Under the pieces are notes generated by a model, which was not told where the DNA came from, did not search any database, and saw only the letters and a program-made list of their open reading frames with translations. 64,000 nt of DNA. Origin: Nostoc spongiaeforme FACHB-130 (GTDB lineage Bacteria; Cyanobacteriota; Cyanobacteriia; Cyanobacteriales; Nostocaceae). A program made the position numbers and the translations under genes. Position 1 is the stretch's first letter. Each line of letters starts with the position of its first letter. The stretch is from NCBI RefSeq assembly GCF_014698475.1, contig NZ_JACJTB010000003.1, forward strand, positions 62,001 to 126,000, written 5' to 3'. Positions 50,747 to 60,163 of the stretch are shown here, piece after piece.

Positions 50747-52144
50747 ATGACTACAGCAATACCAAATTCTCAACCTAGTTATGCCCTAATTTCAGTTCAT
50801 GGCGACCCTACAGCTGAAGTTGGTAAAGAAGGTGCAGGTGGTCAAAATGTTTATGTGCGGGAATTAGGGTTAGCTTTAGCAAAGCGTGGTTGTCAGGTTG
50901 ATATGTTTACCCGCAGAGAACACCCCAATCAACCAGAAATTGTAGAATTAGCGCCAGGATGTCGCACAATTCGCTTAAATGCTGGCCCAACAGAATTTAT
51001 CTCTAGAAATAACCTATTTGAATATTTGCCAGAATTTGTCGAAGCTTGGCTGAATTTTCAACAACGAACAGAATGTAACTATGCACTGATTCATACTAAT
51101 TACTGGCTTTCTGGTTGGGTAGGTTTAGAACTGAAATCTCGATTGGGACTACCCCAAGTTCATACTTATCACTCTATAGGTGCAGTAAAATATCGCCATA
51201 TACAAAATCCACCGCAAATTGCAGCAATTCGCCATTGTGTAGAAAGAGCAATTTTAGAACAAGCAGATTGTGTAATTTCCACCAGTCCTCAAGAAGTAGA
51301 AGATTTACGTCAGTTAATTTCACCATCTGGACGTATTAAAGTCATTCCCTGCGGTATAAATACAGAACACTTTGGTTCTATAAGTAAAAAAGTGGCTCGT
51401 CAACAATTAGGAATTGCTCAAGATGCCAAAATAATTTTATATGTAGGACGTTTTGACCCCCGTAAAGGAATAGAAACTTTAGTCAAAGCTTGTGCTTGTT
51501 TGCCTAATGCTTTTCAACTTTATTTAGTTGGTGGTAGTCGAGAGGATGGTGCAGATTTTCAAGAACAACAACGCATTCAAGACTTGGTAGATAAACTGCG
51601 ATTAACAGGCGTAACAGTTTTTACAGGACGGATTTCTCAAGCAATGTTACCTGCTTATTATGCCGCAGGCGATATCTGCGTTGTTCCTAGTTACTACGAA
51701 CCATTTGGATTAGTAGCAATTGAAGCAATGGCAGCCGGGACACCTGTAATTGCTAGTGATGTGGGAGGTTTACAGCATACAGTGGTGCATGGTGACACTG
51801 GACTTTTAGTTCCTCCCCGTGATCCTAATGCCTTAAAAAGTGCTATTCGCAGTTTATTAGAAAATCCCACTCTCACGGAAAGTTACGGTAATGCTGCGCG
51901 GAAATGGGTGCAGTCTCGATTTAGCACTTCAGGAGTTGCTAATCAAATTTATGAACTTTATCAATCTTTGACAGTTGATACATTTGTTCAGGAAGTGATT
52001 CAAAATCAAAAGTTAACGCCTGACTTAGAAAAGCAAATTCAAAATCTGTTAAAGTCAACATCTTTAAAGTCTAATGAAATTAAAGCTCTAGAAAAACTCA
52101 TTGATTCTTTTTCTAATAATATTTTTCAGTGGGTAACTAGTTGA
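50747..52144 (+). CDS. Sucrose-phosphate-synthase-like GT4 glycosyltransferase
   Basis: 465 residues of the GT4 fold. N-terminal ISVHGDP, GKEGAGGQNVYVRELGLAL (the glycine-rich loop binding the sugar phosphate), HTNYWLSGWVG and HTYHSIG are typical for sucrose phosphate synthases and sucrose synthases. C-terminal GRFDPRKGIETL and the EPFGLVAIEAMAAGTPVIAS E-x7-E motif bind the nucleotide sugar. It would make sucrose-6-phosphate from UDP- or ADP-glucose and fructose-6-phosphate. The last 60 residues are a non-catalytic helical tail. ATG 50747 is taken over TTG 50738. It is followed by a phosphatase-like gene, an arrangement recalling SPS-SPP pairs. Confidence 0.85.
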   Translation: MTTAIPNSQPSYALISVHGDPTAEVGKEGAGGQNVYVRELGLALAKRGCQVDMFTRREHPNQPEIVELAPGCRTIRLNAGPTEFISRNNLFEYLPEFVEAWLNFQQRTECNYALIHTNYWLSGWVGLELKSRLGLPQVHTYHSIGAVKYRHIQNPPQIAAIRHCVERAILEQADCVISTSPQEVEDLRQLISPSGRIKVIPCGINTEHFGSISKKVARQQLGIAQDAKIILYVGRFDPRKGIETLVKACACLPNAFQLYLVGGSREDGADFQEQQRIQDLVDKLRLTGVTVFTGRISQAMLPAYYAAGDICVVPSYYEPFGLVAIEAMAAGTPVIASDVGGLQHTVVHGDTGLLVPPRDPNALKSAIRSLLENPTLTESYGNAARKWVQSRFSTSGVANQIYELYQSLTVDTFVQEVIQNQKLTPDLEKQIQNLLKSTSLKSNEIKALEKLIDSFSNNIFQWVTS

Positions 52145-52183
52145 GCGTGAGCATTTGTATATAGCAATCCTAAAGCTAGTAAT

Positions 52184-52220
52184 TTTAAATACAGGAAAAA
52201 TTTTTCTTCCTGTATTTAAA
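52184..52220 (+). other. Perfect stem-loop between synthase and phosphatase-like genes
   Basis: TTTAAATACAGGAA and TTCCTGTATTTAAA form a 14-bp perfect stem with a 9-base loop in the 99-bp spacer. It ends 23 bases before the next ATG and is followed by GAAATTTTTAG. It could attenuate or terminate between the two genes. Confidence 0.65.
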
Positions 52221-52243
52221 GAAATTTTTAGAGATTAGACAAT

Positions 52244-53011
52244 ATGAAACTACTTTTAGTGATTGAATTAGATAATACTTTAGCAGGTAATTATCGAGCT
52301 ATTGACGCTTTAAATCAAAGACTAGCATGTATCCGCAATCAAATTCATTTAGTTTATATTACTGGTCGCTCTTATACTTCTAGTCGTCAATTGATCGCGC
52401 AAGCAAAAATCTTGAAACCAGATTACTTAATTACCAGCGTAGGTAGTGAAATTTATCAACAAGGTGTGCTTTTAGAAAAGGATTGGGCTAATTATATTTC
52501 ACAAGACTGGAAAAGAGATGAAGTTGCTGTAGTAGCGAGCTACTTTTCTGTTTTAAAAGCTCAACCAGATATTGAACAAACTCCTTGGAAATTAAGTTTT
52601 TGCCTGGATATGTCAGCATCATTGGAAGTGATCACAGATTTGCAAGATTTACTGACATTTATGGAATTGCAAGCTCAGGTCATTTTTAGCAATGGTCGAG
52701 ACATTGACATCATACCCAAGAGTAGTAACAAAGGTAAAGCTGTAGGATATTTACAACACTTGTTAAAAGTAGATCCAACAGCCACCATTGTCTGTGGAGG
52801 TTCAGGAAATGACATGAGTTTATTTCAACTACCATCCCCTGGTATTATTGTTGGTAACGCTCAGACAGAAATTATTTGGTGGTATTACAATACCTGTTAC
52901 CCTTGGCACTATTTAACTCATTACCCTGATGCCACAGGTATTCTTGAAGGACTGATTTATTTTAATGTCTTACCATTTCCTAATAACTGGCGACAACCAA
53001 TTCCAAATTAA
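52244..53011 (+). CDS. Sucrose-phosphate-phosphatase-like HAD protein with altered active site
   Basis: 255 residues of the HAD type IIB, S6PP-like fold: YITGRSYTSSRQL (motif II Thr40), cap domain in the middle, NKGKAVGYL (motif III Lys) and NDMSLF. Two catalytic positions are changed. Motif I reads VIELDNTL, with Glu8 where the nucleophilic Asp is expected; motif IV reads CGGSGND, with Gly186 in place of the Asp of GDSGND. Activity is therefore doubtful. In several cyanobacterial SPS enzymes an inactive SPP-like domain is fused behind the GT domain; here it is a separate gene. It may have a binding or regulatory role. A GACACGG/CCGTGTC stem follows the stop. Confidence 0.8.
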   Translation: MKLLLVIELDNTLAGNYRAIDALNQRLACIRNQIHLVYITGRSYTSSRQLIAQAKILKPDYLITSVGSEIYQQGVLLEKDWANYISQDWKRDEVAVVASYFSVLKAQPDIEQTPWKLSFCLDMSASLEVITDLQDLLTFMELQAQVIFSNGRDIDIIPKSSNKGKAVGYLQHLLKVDPTATIVCGGSGNDMSLFQLPSPGIIVGNAQTEIIWWYYNTCYPWHYLTHYPDATGILEGLIYFNVLPFPNNWRQPIPN

Positions 53012-53138
53012 AAAAAGACACGGTGACAATTGATGCTCTCCCGTGTCTGCTACTATTGGCTCCTGCTTCACAAAAACTTTGATTTACTTCACTCTGGGAT
53101 TGCATAAAGGTATTTAGTTTCCCGTGAATTGATATTAA

Positions 53139-54029
53139 TCAGATTCTCTTTTTGCCACGAAATCTCTTGTCATCTTTATTAATATCTAATTCCTCACGAC
53201 GAAGAGTTTCTTCAGCTTCCACCGTATCCTGTTCAACTACTTTTTTAACTTTTACTTCTTCACGCAAAACAGCTTCTTTGTGAATATCAGGAGTTTCTTC
53301 ATATATTCCTACACGGGTGACTTCTCCTTCACGGAAATCGGCATCAGTAGGTGATACATTTCTAGCATCTGCGCTGGGAGTAGTACGTTCAATAACTACA
53401 CGTTCTTTTTCAACAGGTACAGAAACTTTAGCTGTTTCAGTTTCCGTGTGCTTACCAATAGCTACCTCTCCAGTTTTAACACGGGATTTATTGGCAACTA
53501 ATCGTTCTTCGTATAGTTTGAGATTTTGATGATCCTGTTCGTTCATATTGTAGAGATTTGGCTCACTTTCATACTTATATGTATTACGATCATGAGCATG
53601 AGATTTGCGATCGCTTGTGATAGGTGGAGCATCTACAGGGGTGGATGTTTCTAAGGATGATTGTCTGACTGGAGTACGATAAACACCACGTACTCTTTCT
53701 TCATAGTCGTAATCGATTTTCTCCAAATCATTAAAATCTGGGAGATTTTCTACCTGCTCTCTTGTCAATCCCTTAGCATACACTCGCTGATTACTGTATT
53801 CAATTTGAGAACGTCCAATGGGTAACAAAACTTGTCTACCAAAAAACCAAAAACCTGTATCAACTACTAAATAGCGAAAACGACCGGAATCGTCTACTAA
53901 AATGTGTTTGACTGTGCCAATTTTATCATTATCAATGTCTGAATAAACATCAAAGTTGTTGATATTGTAGTTATCAGAATCTGTATTGTCAGATTGGGCA
54001 GCGAAATCTTCAAGTTTGTATAAGGCCAT
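53139..54029 (-). CDS. PRC-barrel and DUF2382 stress-type protein
   Basis: 296 residues. The N-terminal part (about 20-105) is a PRC-barrel (FDVYSDIDNDKIGTVKHILV, RFRYLVVDTGFW, VLLPIGRSQIEY). The C-terminal part (about 170-290) is DUF2382/YsnF-like: LKLYEERLVANKSRVKTGEV, VSVPVEKERVVIERT and REEVKVKKVVEQDTVEAEETLRREEL. Such proteins are soluble, strongly charged and often induced by desiccation or salt stress. It ends convergently with the phosphatase-like gene. No enzyme motif is seen. Confidence 0.88.
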   Translation of the reverse strand: MALYKLEDFAAQSDNTDSDNYNINNFDVYSDIDNDKIGTVKHILVDDSGRFRYLVVDTGFWFFGRQVLLPIGRSQIEYSNQRVYAKGLTREQVENLPDFNDLEKIDYDYEERVRGVYRTPVRQSSLETSTPVDAPPITSDRKSHAHDRNTYKYESEPNLYNMNEQDHQNLKLYEERLVANKSRVKTGEVAIGKHTETETAKVSVPVEKERVVIERTTPSADARNVSPTDADFREGEVTRVGIYEETPDIHKEAVLREEVKVKKVVEQDTVEAEETLRREELDINKDDKRFRGKKRI

Positions 54030-54132
54030 GCTGATTTTCCTCCAATAGCTATATTTACTATGCTAAAAACTTATGTCTTTCCTCCTTCTTCCTTAAGAAA
54101 GATATCCAGCTAAATAATTGTTGAATTATCAG

Positions 54133-55083
54133 TTATTGAAGATTTTGGTTGTTCGTCTGAGTTTCAACAATGTATTGATTGGCAGGTGAATTATTAGCAA
54201 TTGGTTGTATTTTATTTTGGGAAACCAAAGTTTGATAAACTAAAGCGGAAATTTCTCCTCTAGTTGCTGGTTGATTGGGATTAAAAACATTTGCTTTTGG
54301 ATAGTTGACCACGATATTTCTTTTTGTAGCTGCGGCTACGCTTCCTACAGCATATTGGGGAATTTTATTGGCATCAGCATAATTATTAGCAACGATTACT
54401 GATGCAGGATTACTCACATTTGTCGCTTGTTGTTTAGTTGTTGCAGGTGTTGTAGGAGTCGCAACATTAGTTTGAGCAGCTTGGGCTTTTGGTATAACTA
54501 AAGGCTGCATCAAACTTGTAATTGCTAAAGGTAAGAAAATCCGTCTTTTTGCAGCTTTTGATTGGGTTTGTTGAGGCACTTGTTTGGCTGTGGTGGTGGG
54601 AACAGAGACGGCGGTAGAATTATTAATTAAATCCAAACCTTTATTTAAAGCCACTATGGCTTCGACCTTAGAAACTGGTTGATTAGGACGAAAATAACCA
54701 CCAGGATAACCTGCCATAAATCCTTGTTGATAGGCTTCTTCAATAGGACGCACAGCCCAGTAGTTAGCAGGAATATCTTTATATACAGCACCACTTTCTA
54801 TTTGACGAATTGGTGGTTGCTCAAAAGCTTTACGAATAATTGCGGCAAATTCATCTCGATCTACTGGTTGTTGTGGTCGAAATGTCCCATCAGGATACCC
54901 GGCTACAATATTTCTAGCAGCTAAACCTTGAATAAATGGTTGCGCCCAGTAATTAGGCGGAACGTCACGAAAATAAGTAGAAGAAGATTGGGCAGATGTT
55001 TCTAATGCTCCAACTGTGAATACTACTAAATTAAGAGATAGTAAAGATATACCAGTTAAAGCTAATTTAGTTAATTGCGCCAT
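54133..55083 (-). CDS. S-layer-homology (SLH) domain protein
   Basis: 316 residues with a signal peptide (LTKLALTGISLLSLNLVVF, cleavage near TSAQS). SLH repeats: YFRDVPPNYWAQPFIQGLAA with GYPDGTFRPQQPVDRDEFA; YKDIPANYWAVRPIEEAYQQ with GYPGGYFRPNQPVSKVEA; and a third C-terminal one (NIVVNYPKANVFNPNQPATR). A Ala/Thr/Gln-rich linker with a hydrophobic stretch (about 170-190) parts the second and third. SLH domains bind pyruvylated cell-wall polymer, so this is likely a cell-envelope protein. Outer-membrane porin domains of the OprB type are absent. Confidence 0.88.
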   Translation of the reverse strand: MAQLTKLALTGISLLSLNLVVFTVGALETSAQSSSTYFRDVPPNYWAQPFIQGLAARNIVAGYPDGTFRPQQPVDRDEFAAIIRKAFEQPPIRQIESGAVYKDIPANYWAVRPIEEAYQQGFMAGYPGGYFRPNQPVSKVEAIVALNKGLDLINNSTAVSVPTTTAKQVPQQTQSKAAKRRIFLPLAITSLMQPLVIPKAQAAQTNVATPTTPATTKQQATNVSNPASVIVANNYADANKIPQYAVGSVAAATKRNIVVNYPKANVFNPNQPATRGEISALVYQTLVSQNKIQPIANNSPANQYIVETQTNNQNLQ

Positions 55084-55491
55084 TATAACAGCCTCCTATT
55101 TTGTAATTTTTTCTTTATTTTAAACCTCAAAATTGATTAGTAAAGAGTGAGTTTTTATTGGCAAAGCTGTTAATAGAATTAAAATGTTACTAAAGGTTGA
55201 ATTTATTTCTTACTTTAGAAGTAAAAATTACATAAAATCTAAAAAAATAAAACAATAAGAAATGTAAAAATTCAGTAAAAACAGTAATTTTCCTAAATTG
55301 TTTAAATATTAGATTTAAGGTAGTAAAAATGTATTTATCTGACTGCCATACTGCACCAGCTAGAAGTTATTTACTAATTTGATAGTTAAAAATTAAGCCA
55401 GAATGCAGGAGAAAATATATCTGAAAAATATCTCTTTGGATAGTAGAGCGATCGCCTAAAAAAACCAGATTCTTAGCGATGGGAGGTAAAG
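55084..55491. other. Intergenic, promoter region of the membrane operon
   Basis: About 400 AT-rich bases between divergent genes. It holds a HIP1-like AGCGATCGCC near 55448 and GGGAGG before the DUF389 ATG. No gene or strong repeat seen. Confidence 0.5.
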
Positions 55492-56775
55492 ATGCGTCAA
55501 CTCATGATCCAAGTGCCACAAGGAAACGGAACAGCCGTGATGGAAATCGCCAAATCTCATCACGGTACAAATCTGGCGCGGTTTGAAGGCTATGCAGATG
55601 AACCGATTGATGTGGTAATTGTTCACGTTTCTAATCGAGAAGTCGGCAAAGTTTTAGAGGAGTTGCAAGACTTACCGAAAGTACACATCACATTGATACC
55701 CACTGGGGTGATGACTCTGCAACCGCCTGCGTCAGAAGCACCGCAACAGGTGGTAGATGTAGAAGAACGCAGTCCGATTGAGATTTTACTTTCTGGTTTG
55801 CAAAGTGTTGGTTCTTGGCGTGGTTTTATTGGTTATGCAGCACTTGCAGGTTTTGTTGTCTGGATTGGCTTGTACACCAATACAAGTTACTTGCTAGTCG
55901 CAGCAATGCTGATTGCGCCGTTTGCAGGCCCAGCCATGAATACGGCCATTGCAACTGCATGGGGCGATCGCACACTTCTGGGAAGAAGCATTTTACGGTA
56001 TTTTACTGGTTTAACAGTCACTATAATTACAACTTGGCTACTGAGTTTGATACTCAGGCAAGAAATTGCCACTAGTTCAATGCTAGACAATAGCCAAGTT
56101 TCAGCAGTGGCAGTCATTTTACCATTGGCAGCCGGAGCCGCCGGGGCGTTGAACTTGGTGCAATCACAAAGGAGTAGTTTAGTATCTGGAGCCGCCACAG
56201 GAATGTTAGTTGCGGCTTCTTTGGCTCCACCTGCGGGAATTATCGGGATGTCCAGTGCAATTGGTCGCTGGGACATGGTAATTTCGGGGCTATTTTTATT
56301 ATTTTTGCAACTATGCGGAATTAATTTATCAGCAGCTTTGTTATTCCGGGTATTTGGCTTGTCTGCACAAGGAACTCGTTATCAACGGGGTAAAAAGCAA
56401 GTTTTCTATTTTGCTTTGGTAATCACTGTGATTGCATTGACTGGTTTACTAACTTGGCAGTTTATCAATTCTCCCAATTTGCAACGCTCTAGCCTCGCTC
56501 AACGTGCCAATGCTCAAGTGCAGAAAACTGTAAAACAAGTTGGTTTAGCAAAATTAGTCGAGGCAAATGTGCGTTTCACTCGCTCTGATATTACAGGTCA
56601 GGATACTTTACTGTCGGTGATTTATGTGCAGCGTCAACCCCAAGTTACAGCCTCGAATCAAGAAATTAGCGATCGCCTCACCCAAGCAATTCAAACTCAG
56701 TTATTAAAACAAGATTTTAATGTCACACCTTTAGTTAGTGTCAATGTACTAGAACTGCCTGCTAGTAAAAAATGA
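55492..56775 (+). CDS. DUF389 (TIGR00341-type) membrane protein
   Basis: 427 residues. The N-terminal 75 residues form an ACT-like soluble domain (MRQLMIQVPQGNGTAVMEIA). About six membrane helices follow with the DUF389 signature LLVAAMLIAPFAGPAMNTAIA, GAAGALNLVQSQRSSLVSGAATGMLVAASLAPPAGIIG; a C-terminal soluble domain ends the protein. Function of the family is unknown. The start has GGGAGG. It opens a tightly packed operon with an ion channel, MscS and DUF2254, which suggests a role in ion or osmotic balance. Confidence 0.85.
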   Translation: MRQLMIQVPQGNGTAVMEIAKSHHGTNLARFEGYADEPIDVVIVHVSNREVGKVLEELQDLPKVHITLIPTGVMTLQPPASEAPQQVVDVEERSPIEILLSGLQSVGSWRGFIGYAALAGFVVWIGLYTNTSYLLVAAMLIAPFAGPAMNTAIATAWGDRTLLGRSILRYFTGLTVTIITTWLLSLILRQEIATSSMLDNSQVSAVAVILPLAAGAAGALNLVQSQRSSLVSGAATGMLVAASLAPPAGIIGMSSAIGRWDMVISGLFLLFLQLCGINLSAALLFRVFGLSAQGTRYQRGKKQVFYFALVITVIALTGLLTWQFINSPNLQRSSLAQRANAQVQKTVKQVGLAKLVEANVRFTRSDITGQDTLLSVIYVQRQPQVTASNQEISDRLTQAIQTQLLKQDFNVTPLVSVNVLELPASKK

Positions 56776-56782
56776 ACCTCGA

Positions 56783-57604
56783 ATGATGATGAATAGTTCT
56801 AAAATGTCTGAAAAACAAGCCCTAGAAAGAGAACGCAGCGAAGTCTTGCAACAGTTGGAAGATTGGCTAGAAACGCCAATGTTAATACTGGGCTTTGTAT
56901 GGTTAGCACTATTTATCATCGAGATTATTTGGGGATTAAACCCTCTACTGCAAGCTGTGAGCATTACTATTTGGATTATTTTTATCTTAGATTTTCTCCT
57001 GAAATTAGCGATCGCTCCACATAAACTTTCTTATATTAAAAATAACTGGTTAACAGCTATTTCTTTATTTTTGCCAGCATTACGTACTATTCGAGTTCTC
57101 CGAGTCGTCAGAATCTTAAGAACAGCAAGGGCAGTCAGAGGGTTACAACTGTTGCGAGTGATGACTCGTGCTAACCGAGGGATGCGGGTTTTATCAGCCA
57201 GCGTCAGCCGTCGTGGCTTTGGTTATGTTGTGGCGTTAACCATGATTATTACTTTATTAGGAGCAGCCGGGATGTATGGGTTTGAAAATGAAGTTCCTGG
57301 GGAATCTGGGCTGCATAATTACGGTGCGGCTTTGTGGTGGACAGCAATGTTAATCACAACTATGGGTTCTGAGTATTGGCCCAAAACTCCTGAAGGACGA
57401 GTGCTGTGTTTTTTCTTATCTTTATACGCCTTTGCCGTGTTTGGCTATGTAACTGCAACTCTGGCAACATTCTTTATTGGTCGTGATGCTGATAATGACG
57501 AAGCCGAGTTAGCAGGGGCGAAATCGATTCAACTACTGCAAACAGAAATTGCCGCCTTGCGAGAGGAGATTCAAGAACTATTGCATCAAAATTCAAAGTC
57601 ATGA
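56783..57604 (+). CDS. Voltage-gated-type ion channel protein
   Basis: 273 residues with a six-helix channel plan. The S4 helix is clear: RTIRVLRVVRILRTARAVRG, with Arg at every third position. A pore helix and filter follow: ALWWTAMLITTMGSEYWPKTP, then S6 (VLCFFLSLYAFAVFGYVTAT). The filter reads TTMGSEYW and not the TVGYG of potassium channels, so ion selectivity is uncertain. A C-terminal coiled coil (LLQTEIAALREEIQELL) should hold tetramers together. It starts 7 bp after the DUF389 gene and is 37 bp before the mscS gene. Confidence 0.85.
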   Translation: MMMNSSKMSEKQALERERSEVLQQLEDWLETPMLILGFVWLALFIIEIIWGLNPLLQAVSITIWIIFILDFLLKLAIAPHKLSYIKNNWLTAISLFLPALRTIRVLRVVRILRTARAVRGLQLLRVMTRANRGMRVLSASVSRRGFGYVVALTMIITLLGAAGMYGFENEVPGESGLHNYGAALWWTAMLITTMGSEYWPKTPEGRVLCFFLSLYAFAVFGYVTATLATFFIGRDADNDEAELAGAKSIQLLQTEIAALREEIQELLHQNSKS

Positions 57605-57641
57605 AAATCCATATAAGTCTAAAATTGTATGAGGAATATTT

Positions 57642-58646
57642 ATGAATGCAGAAATCTCCGCCGCTTGGGATAAAGTTCAAAGTATGATTGACGGCTTCAT
57701 CGCTTTATTACCAAATATGGTCTTAGCGTTGATTGTCTTTATATTATTTTTGGTGGTCGCCAGCAGAGTTAAAGCACTAGTTAAACGTTTAACTCGTAAC
57801 CGTCGCTATGCACGCAATTTAGGATTAGTGTTAGGTAGATTAGCCCAAGGAATCATTATTTTGATTGGGTTGTTCATTGCCCTTTCAATTGTGATTCCCA
57901 CATTTAAGGCTGGTGACTTGGTGCAACTGTTAGGAATTAGTGGTGTTGCCATTGGTTTTGCCTTCCGTGATATTTTGCAAAACTTCTTAGCAGGGATTTT
58001 GATTTTGCTGACAGAACCTTTTCAAATTGACGACCAAATTGTCTTTAAAGGTTTTGAAGGTACTGTAGAAAATATTGAGACCAGGGCAACAACAATTAGA
58101 ACTTATGATGGTCGGCGAATTGTGATTCCTAACTCAGAGTTATTTACAAATTCAGTGACAGTGAATACAGCCTTTGAGAACCGCCGATTACAATATGATG
58201 TCGGCATTGGCTACGGCGATGATATTGATTTAGCCAAGCAATTAATGTTAGAGGCACTGCATAGTATAGACGAAGTTTTAAAAGATCCCGCACCTGATGT
58301 ATTGGCAATGGAATTAGCTGAAAGCACCGTCAATATTCGTGTACGTTGGTGGATTAATCCACCTAGAAGGGCAGATGATTTATCTTCGCGGGATAAGGTA
58401 ATTATCGCAATTAAGAAAAAGCTGACTGAAAACGGCATTGATTTGCCCTTCCCCACACAACAAATTTTATTCCACGATCAAACCGAAGAGACAGATGGCG
58501 ATCGCTCCCGTCAGCGAGAAGGTTGGCCTAAATGTAAAACTGAAGTACCCAAGCCTCGCCGTGTCAGCGATTCACTCAGGCTACTAGCACAAGCCCACTC
58601 TTCCCAAAACGGTAACAGTAAAATAGACACTCAAACTAACGAATAA
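57642..58646 (+). CDS. MscS-family small-conductance mechanosensitive channel
   Basis: 334 residues. N-terminal helices (about 20-45 and 70-95) and the pore helix (VQLLGISGVAIGFAFRDILQNFLAG) lead into the beta domain (EPFQIDDQIVFKGFEGTVENIETRATTIRTYDGRRIVIPN is the standard MscS sequence, with its core GFEGTVENIETRATTIRTYD) and a C-terminal alpha/beta domain. The last 50 residues are polar. It releases solutes on hypo-osmotic shock. Its stop overlaps the next ATG (TAATG), showing tight coupling. Confidence 0.93.
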   Translation: MNAEISAAWDKVQSMIDGFIALLPNMVLALIVFILFLVVASRVKALVKRLTRNRRYARNLGLVLGRLAQGIIILIGLFIALSIVIPTFKAGDLVQLLGISGVAIGFAFRDILQNFLAGILILLTEPFQIDDQIVFKGFEGTVENIETRATTIRTYDGRRIVIPNSELFTNSVTVNTAFENRRLQYDVGIGYGDDIDLAKQLMLEALHSIDEVLKDPAPDVLAMELAESTVNIRVRWWINPPRRADDLSSRDKVIIAIKKKLTENGIDLPFPTQQILFHDQTEETDGDRSRQREGWPKCKTEVPKPRRVSDSLRLLAQAHSSQNGNSKIDTQTNE

Positions 58647-59998
58647 TGCGAAACGTCAAGATCAGCAAACTGTGGGATCAACTCCACTCAAGTTATTGGT
58701 TTATACCAGCAGTTATGGTGATGGTAGCTACTGCTTTAGCTTTCATCATACTGAATCTTGACCGCACAGACAACATAGATATTAACTATTGGTGGGTTTA
58801 CACTGGGGGCGCAGATGGAGCGCGATCGCTCTTAGAAGCGGTTGCAGGTTCAATGGTGAGTGTTGCTGCTACAGCTTTTTCCATTACCATCGTCGCTCTG
58901 CAATTAGCTGCTTCTAATTTTGGCCCCCGGCTTCTGCGTAATTTTATGCAGGATACAGGCAATCAAATTGTACTCGGCACATTTCTTGGTACATTCATTT
59001 ACTGCTTACTCGTACTGCGAACCATTCATGGAGAAGGAGACGAATATAGCCAGTTTGTACCACAACTAGCAGTGACAGTTGGTGTTTTACTCGCAATTAT
59101 TAGCATCGGTATTTTAATTTATTTTATTCATCATGCTTCTACAATCATTCAAGCATCTCATGTAATTCATAACGTTAGTGCAGATTTACATTCAGCCATT
59201 GAACGTTTATTTCCTGAAAAAATCGGGTTGAGTGAACCAGAAGATAGACAAGGATTCGCAGAAATTCCTACATCTTTTGAGGACGAAGCTGCACCGATTT
59301 GTGCTAGAAATACAGGTTATTTACAAGCAATTGATGACGCAGAATTAATGAATATTGCTTGCCAGTATAATTTGCTCATTCGTTTGCAAACTCATCCCGG
59401 AAGATTTATCATTCAAGGCGGCGATTTAGTCTTGGTTTTTCCTGCTGAAAAAGTTAATAAAAAACTGACTAAGCAAATCAATGATGCCTTTATTTTAGGT
59501 AAAGAACGCACCGAGCAACAGGATGTAGAATTTCCGATCAATCAATTAGTAGAAATTGCCCTACGTGCGCTATCCCCGGCAGTGAATGATCCATTTACTG
59601 CTATTCGTTGTATTAACCAAATCAGCGCCGGATTATGTCATCTTGTGCAGAGAAATTTCCCTTCACCTTATCGCTACGACCATTATAATAAACTGCGCGT
59701 CATTGCCGAAGGTGTCAAATTTACTGAATTGATGGATGCAGCTTTTAACCAAATTCGCCACTATGGATGTGCTGATATTGCAGTCACTATTCGTTTATTA
59801 GAAGCTATAGCTGCAATTGCTACTTACACAGACAATTCTAAATATCAAGCAATCCTGAGACATCATGCTGACATGATTTTACAAAATAGTCTGGCAGAAA
59901 TTTCCCAAACAAAAGACAAAAAAGATATAGAAGAAAGATATAACCAAATTATTAAAAATTTAGGTAATAACAGCAATATTAAAGATTGGGAAAAATAG
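58646..59998 (+). CDS. DUF2254 membrane protein
   Basis: 450 residues. Four membrane helices in the first 170 residues (about 17-37, 60-85, 105-125, 140-160), with SVAATAFSITIVALQLAASNFGPRLLRNFMQD, the DUF2254 signature. A soluble part then follows (GYLQAIDD, LQTHPGRFIIQGGDLVLVFP, ALSPAVNDPFTAIRCINQI). Function of the family is unknown. It overlaps the mscS stop by one base and ends the operon. Confidence 0.87.
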   Translation: MRNVKISKLWDQLHSSYWFIPAVMVMVATALAFIILNLDRTDNIDINYWWVYTGGADGARSLLEAVAGSMVSVAATAFSITIVALQLAASNFGPRLLRNFMQDTGNQIVLGTFLGTFIYCLLVLRTIHGEGDEYSQFVPQLAVTVGVLLAIISIGILIYFIHHASTIIQASHVIHNVSADLHSAIERLFPEKIGLSEPEDRQGFAEIPTSFEDEAAPICARNTGYLQAIDDAELMNIACQYNLLIRLQTHPGRFIIQGGDLVLVFPAEKVNKKLTKQINDAFILGKERTEQQDVEFPINQLVEIALRALSPAVNDPFTAIRCINQISAGLCHLVQRNFPSPYRYDHYNKLRVIAEGVKFTELMDAAFNQIRHYGCADIAVTIRLLEAIAAIATYTDNSKYQAILRHHADMILQNSLAEISQTKDKKDIEERYNQIIKNLGNNSNIKDWEK

Positions 59999-60163
59999 GA
60001 TGAAAAGTTTAAATTGGCCGGGTTATCGAGTTATCGCTTGACTAGGACAAGCTCTACTAGCAATCTTTGCGATCGCATCTAGTTTTTGTGATGAATGAGC
60101 TACACAATATATACCTAACACATCTTACAATAATTTTATTTTTACTTTATAATAAACTGCTTA

